The notes below the pieces were generated by a model. That model did not search any database. It saw only the letters and a program-made list of their open reading frames with translations, and was not told where the DNA came from. From IMCC45349 sp047219225 (GTDB lineage Bacteria > Bacteroidota > Bacteroidia > Flavobacteriales > Flavobacteriaceae), in contig NZ_CP178208.1 in the NCBI RefSeq assembly GCF_047219225.1, positions 3,353,764 through 3,417,763 of the forward strand: a stretch of 64,000 nucleotides of DNA. Reading direction: 5' to 3'. Positions 25,894-35,568 of this stretch are shown here, piece after piece. The position numbers and the translations under genes were made by a program. The first letter of the stretch is position 1, and every line of letters starts with the position of its first letter.

Positions 25894-26791
25894 ATATCTA
25901 ATCTCCATTGTAGGACCTACAGCTATTGGGAAAACTGCGCTTAGCATTAAATTAGCTCAATATTTTAATACTGAAATAATTTCGGCTGATTCAAGACAAT
26001 TTTTTAAAGAAATGCAAATAGGAACTGCTGCTCCTACTCCAACTGAATTAGCAGCTGCTAATCACCATTTTATTCATCATAAGTCAATTAAGGACAATTA
26101 CAATGTTGGTGCTTTTGAAAAAGACGCCATAGAAACGTTAGATTCTTTATTTAAGAAGCATAATGTTGTAATTATGGTTGGTGGTTCTGGGCTCTATGTT
26201 GATGCTGTAACAAAAGGATTAGACAATTTTCCAAAAGTAGATGCATCTATTAGAGACTCTCTTAATAAACAATTAGAAACTAAGGGTTTAATCCACCTGC
26301 AAGAACAATTAAAGGAATTAGATATAGATTCTTATAACAGCATTGCCATAGATAATCCACATCGTATAATTCGGGCTTTAGAGATTTGTATTGGTAGTGG
26401 TAAACCATATTCGTCATTTTTAAACAAAGAAAAAAGCAAACGCAAATTTAATACTATAAGCATTGGACTTACTGCTGATAGAGCATTAATCTATAACAGA
26501 ATAAATAGGCGTGTTGATATTATGATGGAAGAAGGTTTACTTAATGAAGTAACACAATTAAAAGAGTATCATCATTTAAATGCTTTAAATACCGTTGGCT
26601 ACAAAGAGATATTTAATTATTTAGATGGTAAGTGGACATTAGATTTTGCTATATCAGAAATTAAAAAGAATTCTAGACGTTTTGCTAAAAGACAATTAAC
26701 GTGGTTTAAAAAAAACAAAGACACACATTGGTTTGAATACGATATTAATATAGAATCAATCACGAGTACAATAACATCTATTATTAAATAA
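25883..26791 (+). CDS. miaA: tRNA dimethylallyltransferase
   Basis: Adds a dimethylallyl group to A37 of tRNAs reading UNN codons. At 302 aa, it has the P-loop GPTAIGKTALS (about 10-20), the substrate motif SADSRQFFKEMQIGT, a VGGSGLYVDA loop and RFAKRQLTWFKK near the C-terminus. Two ATGs (25883 and 25886) are adjacent and either may serve. It overlaps the channel gene, suggesting translational coupling. Confidence 0.96.
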   Translation: MMNKYLISIVGPTAIGKTALSIKLAQYFNTEIISADSRQFFKEMQIGTAAPTPTELAAANHHFIHHKSIKDNYNVGAFEKDAIETLDSLFKKHNVVIMVGGSGLYVDAVTKGLDNFPKVDASIRDSLNKQLETKGLIHLQEQLKELDIDSYNSIAIDNPHRIIRALEICIGSGKPYSSFLNKEKSKRKFNTISIGLTADRALIYNRINRRVDIMMEEGLLNEVTQLKEYHHLNALNTVGYKEIFNYLDGKWTLDFAISEIKKNSRRFAKRQLTWFKKNKDTHWFEYDINIESITSTITSIIK

Positions 26792-26792
26792 A

Positions 26793-26816
26793 AAAGCCAA
26801 CATTTCTGTTGGCTTT
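26793..26816. terminator. Bidirectional terminator between miaA and the response regulator gene
   Basis: AAAGCCAACA (26793-26802) pairs with TGTTGGCTTT (26807-26816) around the loop TTTC, between two convergent stops. Confidence 0.82.
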
Positions 26817-26837
26817 ATAATTAACTACTTATAAAAT

Positions 26838-27548
26838 TTATGCTTTTTGATTAATGACTAATCTGAAGCCTTCTCCATGAATATTTAATATTTCAACATT
26901 CTCATCTACTTTTAAATACTTACGTAATTTAGCAATATAAACATCCATACTTCTTGATGTAAAATAGTTATCATCTCTCCATATTTTAGTTAAAGCTAAT
27001 TCACGAGGCATTAAATCGTTTTCATGTAATGCTAACAAACGTAATAATTCATTTTCTTTTGGTGATAATTTTTCTGGTTCACCACCTTTATATCTTAAAA
27101 ATCTTAGCTTAGAGTTTAAATGAAAATCTCCAATCTCAAATTCAAATTGCTTACTATCTGCTACACTATCTGTAGCTTTACGTTGGATAATAGCTTTAAT
27201 CTTCATTAATAAAACTTCACTATCAAAAGGCTTATTTAAATAATCATCTGCTCCAACCTTATAACCCTTTAAAACATCTTCTTTCATAGCTTTAGCAGTT
27301 AAGAAAATGATTGGAATATCAGTATTCTTTTCTCTAATTTCTTTAGCTAATGTAAAACCATCTTTATAAGGCATCATAACATCTAGTATACATAAATCGA
27401 AATCATCTTTTTTGAATTTTTCGAATCCTTCCATCCCATTTTTAGCATGAACAACATCATAATCGTTCATATTTAAATAATCTTTTAAAACGGTTCCAAA
27501 ATTTGGATCGTCTTCTACTAGTAATATTTTTTTGTTTTCTCCTTCCAT
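26838..27548 (-). CDS. OmpR-family response regulator
   Basis: A cytoplasmic two-component regulator of 236 aa. The receiver domain has the acidic pair VEDD at 11-14, phosphoacceptor Asp56 in LCILDVMMP and the conserved Lys in FLTAKA. A C-terminal winged helix (about 130-232) has SPKENELLRLL and TSRSMDVYIAKLRKYL. The sensor kinase gene lies 7 bases upstream on the same strand, so the two form a pair. Targets are unknown; in related flavobacteria this pair is a conserved core locus. Confidence 0.94.
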   Translation of the reverse strand: MEGENKKILLVEDDPNFGTVLKDYLNMNDYDVVHAKNGMEGFEKFKKDDFDLCILDVMMPYKDGFTLAKEIREKNTDIPIIFLTAKAMKEDVLKGYKVGADDYLNKPFDSEVLLMKIKAIIQRKATDSVADSKQFEFEIGDFHLNSKLRFLRYKGGEPEKLSPKENELLRLLALHENDLMPRELALTKIWRDDNYFTSRSMDVYIAKLRKYLKVDENVEILNIHGEGFRLVINQKA

Positions 27549-27555
27549 GATTATA

Positions 27556-29121
27556 CTATGATATTAATGGTAGCTTAATAATAAAGGTACTACCTTTTCC
27601 TTTTTCACTTTCTACAGTTACATGACCTTGATGGTCGTCTACAATTCTTTTTACATATGCTAAACCTAATCCATGGCCTTTCACATTATGTACATCACCA
27701 GTGTGCTCTCTATAGAACTTTTCGAACACCTTTTTTTGAACGGCTTTTGACATACCGTTTCCTTGATCTTTTATTTTTAATAAGATATTATTACCAGCAT
27801 TTTCGGTAAATACATCTATTTTAGGTTCTTTGTTAGAATACTTTACAGCATTATCCAAAATATTAACAATAACATTAGTGAAATGAGTTTCGTTTGCTAA
27901 TACAGACGACTTTGTTGCATCCAAATGCGTGTTAATATACCCCCTTCTATCTTCAACAATTAGTTCAATATGAGTTACTGCATCTTCTATTAAGTCGTGT
28001 AGTTTAACTCTATCCTTACTTATGTTAAGTTCGTTTTTCTCTAGTTTAGATATTCTTAAAACATTCTCTACTTGAGCATGCATTCGCTTATTTTCATCCT
28101 TAATCATTTTAAGGTACCTTTTTACCTTATCTTCATCACTGATAATCTTTGGATTTTTTATAGCATCTAACGCTAAATTTATTGTTGCAATTGGTGTTTT
28201 AAATTCATGCGTCATATTATTAATAAAATCAGTCTTAATTTCTGAAATTTGACGTTGTTTTATTAATTGATATAATGCACTTGCGTAGGCTATAATTATA
28301 ATTAACGTAAACACAACAGATAACATTGTCATACCTATAATAGATGATAAAATGAATTTTTTGCGCTCCGGAAAATTTATATATAACCTATATTCACTTT
28401 CGTCATTTCTATCCAAAAATATTGGAACTCCAATTGTAGGGTTTAACTCTTGTTCAAAATTATCTGACTGTACTTTTGTTGCTAAATCTTTATGGTAAAC
28501 CGCAAATTCAAAATCAATATCTATTTCATCTTCTCTAAGTTTCTTCTTTAAAAAACGCTCCAACATCCTTTTACTTACACGCTTTCGTATTGGTGTGTTT
28601 TTTATTTCTTCACGATATTGCTCTTCAAAAGCTGCTCTTTGCAACTTATCCATACTAAAGACTTTTTCTAAATTACTCTTACGATTATTAAAGTCATTGT
28701 CCAGTCCATTATTATCAAAAATTTGAGTAGTAGTTTTACCAGTAAACTTGCTAAAATTTAAACTATCTAAACTAATGTCAATGAGCGATGGCACTTTAAA
28801 ATTCTCTTCTAAAATACCAGTGTTATAAATTATTATCTGATTTGTATTATCATCTTGCTTATATACTGTAATACTTCTAAAATCTGTAGAATCGGGATCT
28901 TTACTTTTAGCTAAAAGTTCATCAAGCTCCCTTACATATTTTTTATACTCAATATCTGCAACTTGATTGGATGTGTACGTTAAAGCTCTTTTTACATTGG
29001 CAGTAAATCGTTCTTCTTCATTAGCTACAGTTTTATTAATAAAATAAGCTTGAACAAAAATGATACCAATGAGCGAAAGGCTCATTAACACAACTAACAA
29101 AACGAATAATCTTTTATTCAT
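27556..29121 (-). CDS. Membrane sensor histidine kinase
   Basis: A 521-aa kinase with a TM helix at about 6-26, a periplasmic sensor region of about 230 residues with no recognised domain, a second TM at about 257-284, a HisKA domain with His305 in NNMTHEFKTPIATI, and an HATPase with N (NVIVNILDNAVKYSN), G1 (KIKDQGNGM) and G2 (GHGLGLAYVK) boxes. It phosphorylates the regulator encoded just downstream. The -7 box before it ends 4 bases from the ATG. Confidence 0.94.
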   Translation of the reverse strand: MNKRLFVLLVVLMSLSLIGIIFVQAYFINKTVANEEERFTANVKRALTYTSNQVADIEYKKYVRELDELLAKSKDPDSTDFRSITVYKQDDNTNQIIIYNTGILEENFKVPSLIDISLDSLNFSKFTGKTTTQIFDNNGLDNDFNNRKSNLEKVFSMDKLQRAAFEEQYREEIKNTPIRKRVSKRMLERFLKKKLREDEIDIDFEFAVYHKDLATKVQSDNFEQELNPTIGVPIFLDRNDESEYRLYINFPERKKFILSSIIGMTMLSVVFTLIIIIAYASALYQLIKQRQISEIKTDFINNMTHEFKTPIATINLALDAIKNPKIISDEDKVKRYLKMIKDENKRMHAQVENVLRISKLEKNELNISKDRVKLHDLIEDAVTHIELIVEDRRGYINTHLDATKSSVLANETHFTNVIVNILDNAVKYSNKEPKIDVFTENAGNNILLKIKDQGNGMSKAVQKKVFEKFYREHTGDVHNVKGHGLGLAYVKRIVDDHQGHVTVESEKGKGSTFIIKLPLIS

Positions 29122-29125
29122 TATC

Positions 29126-29133
29126 CAAAATTA
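29126..29133 (-). promoter_or_regulatory. Candidate -7 promoter box of the two-component operon
   Basis: The minus strand reads TAATTTTG (TAnnTTTG), only 4 bases before the kinase ATG, predicting a leaderless message. Confidence 0.45.
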
Positions 29134-29198
29134 ACATTTTAACATTTAGGAGAAATAGCATTTAACCTTACATTAACAAAAATGTTAAAATTTATAAT

Positions 29199-29792
29199 TT
29201 ATTGAATGTTATTAAGAATTTCTTGATGAATATCAAGCACTTGTTTTTCAGTTTCTTGAAGAGATTTATTGTAAACAACAAAGTCTGAAAGTGCTATTTT
29301 AGCTTCGTCTTTCCATTGGTTCTTTATTATAGCCTTTACTTTATCTAATGAAGAGTTATCTCGTTTTATTACTCTTTCAATTCTAACATCTTCAGGTGCT
29401 ACTACTGTAATAGTGAAATCACAGGTTTTATAACTTTCGTTTTCAAACAAAATAGCAACTTCTTTAATAATATAAGGTGAAGTTTGTTTTTTTAACCAAC
29501 GTTTAAAATGACTTGCTACTTTAGGATGAACTATACTATTCATTTGGGTAAGTAAATGCTTATCATTAAAAATCTTACTTGCTAAAAAAGTTCTATTGAG
29601 TTTATCATCAGCATATGCTTGGTCACCAAATAAAGCAATAAGCTTTCGCTTAATAACCTTAGATCTATTCATTAAAGCTTTAGCTTCTACATCAGCTATA
29701 TATATAGGTACTCCGTAATTGGCAAACATTTTTGCTACTGTAGTTTTTCCACTACCTATTCCTCCTGTTAAGCCAACAATTTTTGTTTTCAT
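29199..29792 (-). CDS. coaE: Dephospho-CoA kinase
   Basis: Last step of coenzyme A synthesis: phosphorylates the 3'-OH of dephospho-CoA. At 197 aa it has the P-loop GLTGGIGSGKTTVA (about 7-20), the DVEAKALM region and the lid motif RVIKRDNSS. It lies 4 bases after the YbbR-like gene, as in other Bacteroidota. The coaBC gene of the same pathway is at 43.6 kb. Confidence 0.95.
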   Translation of the reverse strand: MKTKIVGLTGGIGSGKTTVAKMFANYGVPIYIADVEAKALMNRSKVIKRKLIALFGDQAYADDKLNRTFLASKIFNDKHLLTQMNSIVHPKVASHFKRWLKKQTSPYIIKEVAILFENESYKTCDFTITVVAPEDVRIERVIKRDNSSLDKVKAIIKNQWKDEAKIALSDFVVYNKSLQETEKQVLDIHQEILNNIQ

Positions 29793-29796
29793 GAAA

Positions 29797-30756
29797 CTAA
29801 TTAACTAATATATATTCTACTTGATTAACCCCTAGTTTAATACGCTTTACATTTTTAGGCTGTCTTGTAATAGTAGGTATTAATATAGAACTTTCAGTTG
29901 AAACTAAACTATAATCACATTTGATATCAAAATCTGATGAAGAAATCTTTTTATAATTACTTAAACTTGTATAAAACACTATTTGAACTTCCTTTGGAAA
30001 ATAATTTAATTTAACACCCTCCGGCACATTAACAATAGTAATTGGCACATTAACTGAGCCTTCTGTAAACTTTTCAATTTCACCTGTCACCAAAACTTTA
30101 TCACTCGAAAAAGACAACTCATTTTCTGTTTTTGGAAGGATTAACTTTGATTGTATATTAATATTAGAGTTAATATCATTTAACTTAAGGACCCTTGTTT
30201 TAATATTACTGATAGTATCTATGATACTTTTAGGTCCAATAACCTTTATTGAATCTGGATTAGACTTTAAAGTTCCTATCAAATCATAGCCCAAAGCAAA
30301 TGAAGTGTTTGATTCTATTTTAACGGGAACCTTTTTTATCGTATTAACATCGTATTTAAATAAAAGTGAATCAGGACTAATATTTTCGATCATTTCCGAA
30401 GGATCAAATTGATTTTTAATGTTGGATAACTCTTGTCTTTCTGTCCAAACATAATTTTCTTTTTGTCTAGATATATTTGAAAAATCTACATTTAAAACTG
30501 GCTGCTTTAAATAGTATTTTAAAAACTTAAAACCTTTTGCTGTTATTGTAAGTTCAACTTTATGTGTACTATCCTTTACCAAAACCTCCTCTTCTGGTAA
30601 ATTTATTTCTTGAACATTAAATGAAATTGTTTGTGTATATGTTCTCGTTAACTTAGTTAGAAATGAAAAAAATAAGGATATCAAAATAAATAAGAATAGA
30701 ATATTTAGCCTCCTACTCTTAATTTGTGATATAAATTTATTTTTTAAACTTATCAT
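29797..30756 (-). CDS. YbbR-like-domain membrane protein
   Basis: A 319-aa protein with one N-terminal TM helix (about 17-36, LFLFILISLFFSFLTKL) and an extracytoplasmic part made of YbbR-like beta repeats, shown by VPVKIESNTSFALGYDLIG and VNVPITIVNVPEGVKLNYFPKEV. YbbR proteins in Firmicutes regulate the diadenylate cyclase CdaA. Here it sits with coaE and its partner is unknown. Confidence 0.8.
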   Translation of the reverse strand: MISLKNKFISQIKSRRLNILFLFILISLFFSFLTKLTRTYTQTISFNVQEINLPEEEVLVKDSTHKVELTITAKGFKFLKYYLKQPVLNVDFSNISRQKENYVWTERQELSNIKNQFDPSEMIENISPDSLLFKYDVNTIKKVPVKIESNTSFALGYDLIGTLKSNPDSIKVIGPKSIIDTISNIKTRVLKLNDINSNINIQSKLILPKTENELSFSSDKVLVTGEIEKFTEGSVNVPITIVNVPEGVKLNYFPKEVQIVFYTSLSNYKKISSSDFDIKCDYSLVSTESSILIPTITRQPKNVKRIKLGVNQVEYILVN

Positions 30757-30758
30757 TT

Positions 30759-31766
30759 TTAAACCTTGAAAAACAAATTAGGAAATAACTCTTGTGGTAT
30801 TTTTTTCGAAAAAGTCATTTTTAAATTAGACTTCAAAAAACCATATCCATATCCAAAAAACTGAATACAAATTGCTATTAATGATAAAACTGCTACAACT
30901 GCACTTTTTGTACTAATTAATGCCAAAACAAAACTTAACAGATAATAAAAGACAACAAAATACAATGGTATAAACATCTTAAAAAAAGCTAATATTATTG
31001 ACATAATAACACCGAAACAAAATAATGTTGGGAACCAATAAGTAATCTTTTTTGTTTGTGGATGCCATTTATTAAGTATAGGCCTTACCATACCAAACTT
31101 ATTTACTTGCTTATAAAACTTAGACCAAGAAATTCTACGTTTATGATACACATAAGCTTCAGGAATCAATCGTGTTTTAAACCCTAAGTTATTCAATCTA
31201 ATTGATAAATCTGGGTCTTCACCTGGATGAATATTACCAAAGCCTTTAGATTGAATAAATGCCTTTTTAGAAATTCCCATATTAAAACTTCTAGGCTCAA
31301 ATTGAGTAACACTATTCTTTTTACCTCTTATACCGCCTGTTGTAATAAAAGATGTCATTGAAAAATTAATAGCCTTTTGAATGTTAGAAAATGACTCATG
31401 AGCTGCGTCTGGACCACCAAAACAATCAATATAGTCATTATTTAAACTAATAATAACTTCATTTAAATAATGCTTTGGCAAAATGCAGTCTGAATCTAGA
31501 ATAATAAAATAATTACCCTTTGCCTTTTGCATTCCATAGTTTCTTGAATCACCAGGCCCAGAGTTTTCTTTAAAATAGTATGATATATTTAGTTTTGAGC
31601 TAAAACTATCAACTATTTCTTTTGAACTAATAGTAGATCCATCTTCAACTATTACGATTTCAAAATTTTTATCTATATCTAACCCAAATAAACTTTCTAG
31701 TAGTTCATTGGTTTCTTCTGGTCTATTATATACAGGAATAATAAAAGAAAAATCACTTACATTCAT
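30759..31766 (-). CDS. Family 2 glycosyltransferase, membrane anchored
   Basis: A GT-A fold glycosyltransferase (335 aa from the preferred start). FIIPVYNRPEETNELLESL opens the nucleotide-sugar domain, followed by IVEDGST, GDSRNYG and the metal-binding LDSDC. A second motif, HPGEDPDLSIRL, holds the ED catalytic-base region. Hydrophobic segments at about 240-320 anchor it in the inner membrane. The substrate is unknown, likely a cell-surface glycan. I chose the ATG at 31766; the open frame could reach a TTG at 31775, but that lies inside the promoter box. Confidence 0.87.
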   Translation of the reverse strand: MNVSDFSFIIPVYNRPEETNELLESLFGLDIDKNFEIVIVEDGSTISSKEIVDSFSSKLNISYYFKENSGPGDSRNYGMQKAKGNYFIILDSDCILPKHYLNEVIISLNNDYIDCFGGPDAAHESFSNIQKAINFSMTSFITTGGIRGKKNSVTQFEPRSFNMGISKKAFIQSKGFGNIHPGEDPDLSIRLNNLGFKTRLIPEAYVYHKRRISWSKFYKQVNKFGMVRPILNKWHPQTKKITYWFPTLFCFGVIMSIILAFFKMFIPLYFVVFYYLLSFVLALISTKSAVVAVLSLIAICIQFFGYGYGFLKSNLKMTFSKKIPQELFPNLFFKV

Positions 31767-31772
31767 ATAACA

Positions 31773-31780
31773 CAAAGGTA
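31773..31780 (-). promoter_or_regulatory. Candidate -7 promoter box of the GT2-YbbR-coaE operon
   Basis: The minus strand reads TACCTTTG (TAnnTTTG), 6 bases before the ATG at 31766, predicting a near-leaderless mRNA. Confidence 0.5.
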
Positions 31781-31823
31781 CACAAACACTAGATATAAAC
31801 AGAAAAGTGAAAACACAAATAAT

Positions 31824-31856
31824 AAAAAAAGCCTTGTTAAAATTAACAAGGCTTTT
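31824..31856 (-). terminator. Terminator after the 583-aa type IX secreted protein
   Basis: GCCTTGTTAA (31831-31840) pairs with TTAACAAGGC (31843-31852). The plus-strand A-run to its left gives a U-tract on the minus-strand transcript. Confidence 0.8.
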
Positions 31857-31876
31857 CTTTCTAAATTATTTTAATA

Positions 31877-33628
31877 TTATTTTCTAATAATTCTAATAGT
31901 TTCTGTTTTATCTTCAATAGTAATTTGTACAAAATATGCTCCAGCTTGTAATGCAGACATGTCTACATCGCTAGAAGTTAAATTAGGTGAAGTTCTAATA
32001 ACTTGTTGTCCTAACATATTAAATACAACTACATTTTGAATATTATTTTGAGCTCTTAAGCTTAATTTATCATTTACTGGATTAGGGAAATATTCAAAAG
32101 CATTATTACCCTCTACACCTCCAATTGATAATGTAGTATCAGAAGCAAGAATATCAAAAGATCCTTCTACTCTACCAGCTGTTGGAGGAGGTAAAGCACC
32201 ATCATTCCAAACTTTAACATAATAAGTTGCTCCTGGAGTCAATCCTGTATAATCAGCATTTACTGCTCCAACATCATCAGTACATGCACCAATAGCATTA
32301 GCATCCAAATTAGCACAGTCATCATAAACTGCAACATTAGCATTATCAGCAGTTCCTAAAGTTGTTTGGATGGTTACTTCTCCGCTTGCTGGAGCAACAA
32401 AAGAATACCAAACATCAGCAATAAATCCAAAAGAATCACATGTTGGTTGATCACCAGCAGATTGCGTTGCACCTGCATTAGTTTCTCCAAAAAGTTCAAC
32501 ACCTAAAGTTAATGGCGTAGCAGCACCACAATCATCATTTGCTGGTGGTGGAATATTAGCAGCACAAGAAACTGTTAATTCAAACACACCTGCATTAGTT
32601 GCATAACCTTCTACTAATATATAATATGTAGTAACTCCATCTGAAGTAAAAGTAACTTCAGATCTTGTTCCACAAGAATCATCATTTCCTATTTCATTAG
32701 TTCCAGCACAATCTTCAAATACTCTAATATAAGTATCATAATTAGAATTACATAACGCCAAAGTAACATCTTCTAAACCAGTTCCTGTATAAGAATACCA
32801 AACATCTGAAGAAGCATTATAACCACTATCAGTAGCAAGAGATGTATCACTAACAATAACATCATCACATGCTAAAGCAATAGCATCAACACATTCATCA
32901 TTAGTTGGAGGGCATACATTTACAACAGGAGCCATATCTACATTACATAATGGATCTGTTTCATGTTGTAATGTAATAACCACATTAGTCGCATCAGGGA
33001 AAGGTCCAACAGTTACAATTCCTATTGCAGTAACATCAGTTGAAGCCACACCAGCATCGTTAGCAATTGTTAACGTTCCTGAATCTCCTAAATCAGTTAC
33101 ATCTACATCAACACTAAATTGAGTATTAGCACAATCAGGCACTACTGTAGTTGTAGCAGCAGCAGGCGTACATGTTAAAGCAGGAATAATTTGTACTGAA
33201 ATATTTGTCCAATCTGCAGATGAACCTGCATAAGATTGGTTTAAAGCTACTTCGAGAAAACCATCAGTTTCTGGTGTATATACACCAGCCAGTGTACCTT
33301 CAAAAGTCATAGTAGTTGCAGCACCAGAACTTCCAGCCCCACTCGTTGCTGGATCAATTGTTACTGAACCAGCTGTAGTAGTTACTGTTAAATCTGCCTC
33401 ACTAGACCAAGCATTATTAGTGTCTACCCAATCTACAGTTACAATAAAAGTATCATAATTTCCAGCAGGTGCAGCAGCTGTATTACCTACATCGTTAATA
33501 CCAACAGTAACAGGTCCATCATCTGCAACAACAGAATAAGGTCCAGCTTGTGTACCAAAAGTGTGTTGCGCTAATAAAGAATAAGAGCTTAACAGTGCAA
33601 CAAAAAATAATAAAGTAGTTTTTTTCAT
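31877..33628 (-). CDS. Secreted multidomain protein with type IX sorting domain
   Basis: A 583-aa extracellular protein with a signal peptide (about 1-20, ending LLAQ) and two similar beta-sandwich modules introduced by NDECVDAIALACDD and NDDCGAATPLTLG. Each has a VWYSY/VWYSF motif and YYVKVW-type strands, resembling bacterial pre-peptidase C-terminal domains. A C-terminal Por sorting domain (about 510-583) has FEYFPNPVNDKLSL, MLGQ and AGAYFVQITI. No catalytic motif was seen, so an adhesin or matrix role is inferred. The segment around 150-245 and the whole tail are homologous to the 819-aa protein at 37.4 kb. Confidence 0.85.
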   Translation of the reverse strand: MKKTTLLFFVALLSSYSLLAQHTFGTQAGPYSVVADDGPVTVGINDVGNTAAAPAGNYDTFIVTVDWVDTNNAWSSEADLTVTTTAGSVTIDPATSGAGSSGAATTMTFEGTLAGVYTPETDGFLEVALNQSYAGSSADWTNISVQIIPALTCTPAAATTTVVPDCANTQFSVDVDVTDLGDSGTLTIANDAGVASTDVTAIGIVTVGPFPDATNVVITLQHETDPLCNVDMAPVVNVCPPTNDECVDAIALACDDVIVSDTSLATDSGYNASSDVWYSYTGTGLEDVTLALCNSNYDTYIRVFEDCAGTNEIGNDDSCGTRSEVTFTSDGVTTYYILVEGYATNAGVFELTVSCAANIPPPANDDCGAATPLTLGVELFGETNAGATQSAGDQPTCDSFGFIADVWYSFVAPASGEVTIQTTLGTADNANVAVYDDCANLDANAIGACTDDVGAVNADYTGLTPGATYYVKVWNDGALPPPTAGRVEGSFDILASDTTLSIGGVEGNNAFEYFPNPVNDKLSLRAQNNIQNVVVFNMLGQQVIRTSPNLTSSDVDMSALQAGAYFVQITIEDKTETIRIIRK

Positions 33629-33701
33629 ATTAATATGTTTTATTTGTTGAATACTTTTTAAAAGTATTGATTTTGAAATGATAAATTCATAGTATTTTTC
33701 A

Positions 33702-33730
33702 CAAATCGATAAAAACCCCTAATTTATCGA
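33702..33730 (-). promoter_or_regulatory. Shared upstream element with inverted repeat
   Basis: CAAATCGA (33702-33709) overlaps an inverted repeat, TCGATAAA / TTTATCGA (33706-33713, 33723-33730), 74 bases before the start of the 583-aa gene. The same octamer lies 85 bases before the 819-aa gene at 39947-39954. The role is inferred only from position. Confidence 0.35.
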
Positions 33731-33775
33731 CAAAAAACATATCTAACTGTGAATAAGCAGCTTAACTAATAACGG

Positions 33776-35491
33776 TTATTTTTTAACAAACCTATGAGTA
33801 GACGTTGAAACAGAAGTTCTTACTTTAATTATGTAAACACCAGAACTTAATTCACCTAAATCTACAATATTAGTATTATTTTTTTCTAAAACTTTTTTTC
33901 CCATAATATTATAGATATTTAGTTGTTCTATTAAATATTTTGATTTTACATTTAACAAATCTTTTACTGGGTTTGGATATAACTCTACAAAAGATTTATT
34001 AATGAAACTTGGCATCGATAAAGTTGAAGAACCTTCTACTATATTTAGAGTTTGATTTGAAGCTACATTAAAAAAAACATCTTGTATACCACTTAACCAT
34101 GTTACCTTAACATAATCTATTGTAGTATTAGTTCCTAGACCAAAAATCTCTGAACTAGAATTTTGAGATAAATAACCTTCACCACAATGTGTATATCTAT
34201 ATTGTTTTACACCATTAATGGATATTTCTATAATTGAACCTATACCATCTTTATTACTTTGGACACCTTCTAAATTCACCTTTAAATAATTATTGGTAGT
34301 TGTGGTGAAATTTTGCCACAAGTATATATTTTCATTAAAATTATTTGTAACAACAATATCAAGCTTCCCATCGTTATTTACATCTCCAACTGCATTAGAA
34401 AAACTTGATGCTTCATCATTATTAAAACTAGAGTTACTTAAATTAAATGTTTCGTCTCCATTACTTTCGTAAAAAGCAGCAGAAAGGAATATTGGAATTG
34501 AACCATCAAACTCACTACTTACATACAAATCTAAATCAGTATCTAAATCAGCGTCTAAAAAAACAGCTCCCCAACCTATACTGTTAAAAGTGGTTCCCGA
34601 TGATGAAGCAATATCCGTAAATGTTTCATCTCCATTGTTTTTAAATAATACATTTCCTAATTGACTATTGGTTATATATATGTCTTGAAATCCATCATTA
34701 TTAAAATCATCAATCGTTACTGACATTGCATCTATATTAATATTAGTTCCAGATGATACACTTACATCAGTGAACGTACCATTTCCATTATTTTTATACA
34801 ACAAATTTTCATATCCATATTTATCGGTTGAAACATAAATATCCTGAAAACCATCATTATTAAAATCAAAAAAAGCTGAACAAAATGCCATATGACCCAA
34901 AGTTGAAATACCTGCTAATACATTTACATTTGTAAATGTATTATCTCCATTGTTTCTATATAGAACATTTGCTATAGTTTGACTTCTATTACTAACAAAA
35001 ACATCTAAAAATCCATCGTTATTATAATCTCCCCAAGAAGCTCCAAATGAAAATGTATTAGAGACATCCATCCCAGAAACAATAGTTATATCTTGAAACA
35101 CAAAATTGCCTGTATTCAAAAACAGTTTATTTCCTACTGTATCACTCGTAACAAATAAATCTTTATCACCATCATTATCTATATCTACCCAATTAACTTG
35201 TTTAGTTTGAGATAATAAATTGGATATGTTGTAAAATTGTTCAACATAAGAAGTTCCATTAATATTTTTAAAAAAACGAACTCCTTGAGTATCATCAGTC
35301 GTAAGGGTTATATCATCCCAACCATCACCATCGTAATCACAAAAAGAAATACCATTCCCTAAATAACTACTACCAGCGCTAACATTTAGCCCCAAATTAA
35401 TTGACTTATCTAAAAAACTTATTTGACCTGTTAATGTATTTGATTGTAAAAAAACAATTAAAATTAAGCCATATAACCTATTTATATTCAT
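33776..35491 (-). CDS. FG-GAP/UnbV (CRTAC-like) secreted protein with type IX sorting domain, copy 2
   Basis: A 571-aa extracellular protein. The signal peptide (ending NTLTGQ) is followed by at least seven FG-GAP/VCBS blades bearing calcium loops such as DYNNDGFLD and DINNDG-like variants. An ASPIC/UnbV domain (about 410-485; NKDGIGSIIEISING, CGEGYLSQNSSSEIFGLG) comes next, then a Por sorting tail (ELYPNPVKDLLNV, GVYIIKV). It has the same length and closely similar sequence as the gene immediately upstream on the same strand, so it is a tandem duplicate. The role is unknown; adhesion or carbohydrate binding is plausible. Confidence 0.88.
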   Translation of the reverse strand: MNINRLYGLILIVFLQSNTLTGQISFLDKSINLGLNVSAGSSYLGNGISFCDYDGDGWDDITLTTDDTQGVRFFKNINGTSYVEQFYNISNLLSQTKQVNWVDIDNDGDKDLFVTSDTVGNKLFLNTGNFVFQDITIVSGMDVSNTFSFGASWGDYNNDGFLDVFVSNRSQTIANVLYRNNGDNTFTNVNVLAGISTLGHMAFCSAFFDFNNDGFQDIYVSTDKYGYENLLYKNNGNGTFTDVSVSSGTNINIDAMSVTIDDFNNDGFQDIYITNSQLGNVLFKNNGDETFTDIASSSGTTFNSIGWGAVFLDADLDTDLDLYVSSEFDGSIPIFLSAAFYESNGDETFNLSNSSFNNDEASSFSNAVGDVNNDGKLDIVVTNNFNENIYLWQNFTTTTNNYLKVNLEGVQSNKDGIGSIIEISINGVKQYRYTHCGEGYLSQNSSSEIFGLGTNTTIDYVKVTWLSGIQDVFFNVASNQTLNIVEGSSTLSMPSFINKSFVELYPNPVKDLLNVKSKYLIEQLNIYNIMGKKVLEKNNTNIVDLGELSSGVYIIKVRTSVSTSTHRFVKK

Positions 35492-35568
35492 AGTCCTTTA
35501 AAAAAAGTTTATTAGTTATAATTTAATACATTATTTACTATATCATAGAGTTGTTAAAAGCATAAAAA

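Noticed and set aside
31767..31775. TTG start of the glycosyltransferase at 31775
   Set aside because: This codon is part of the TACCTTTG promoter box; the ATG at 31766 is better.
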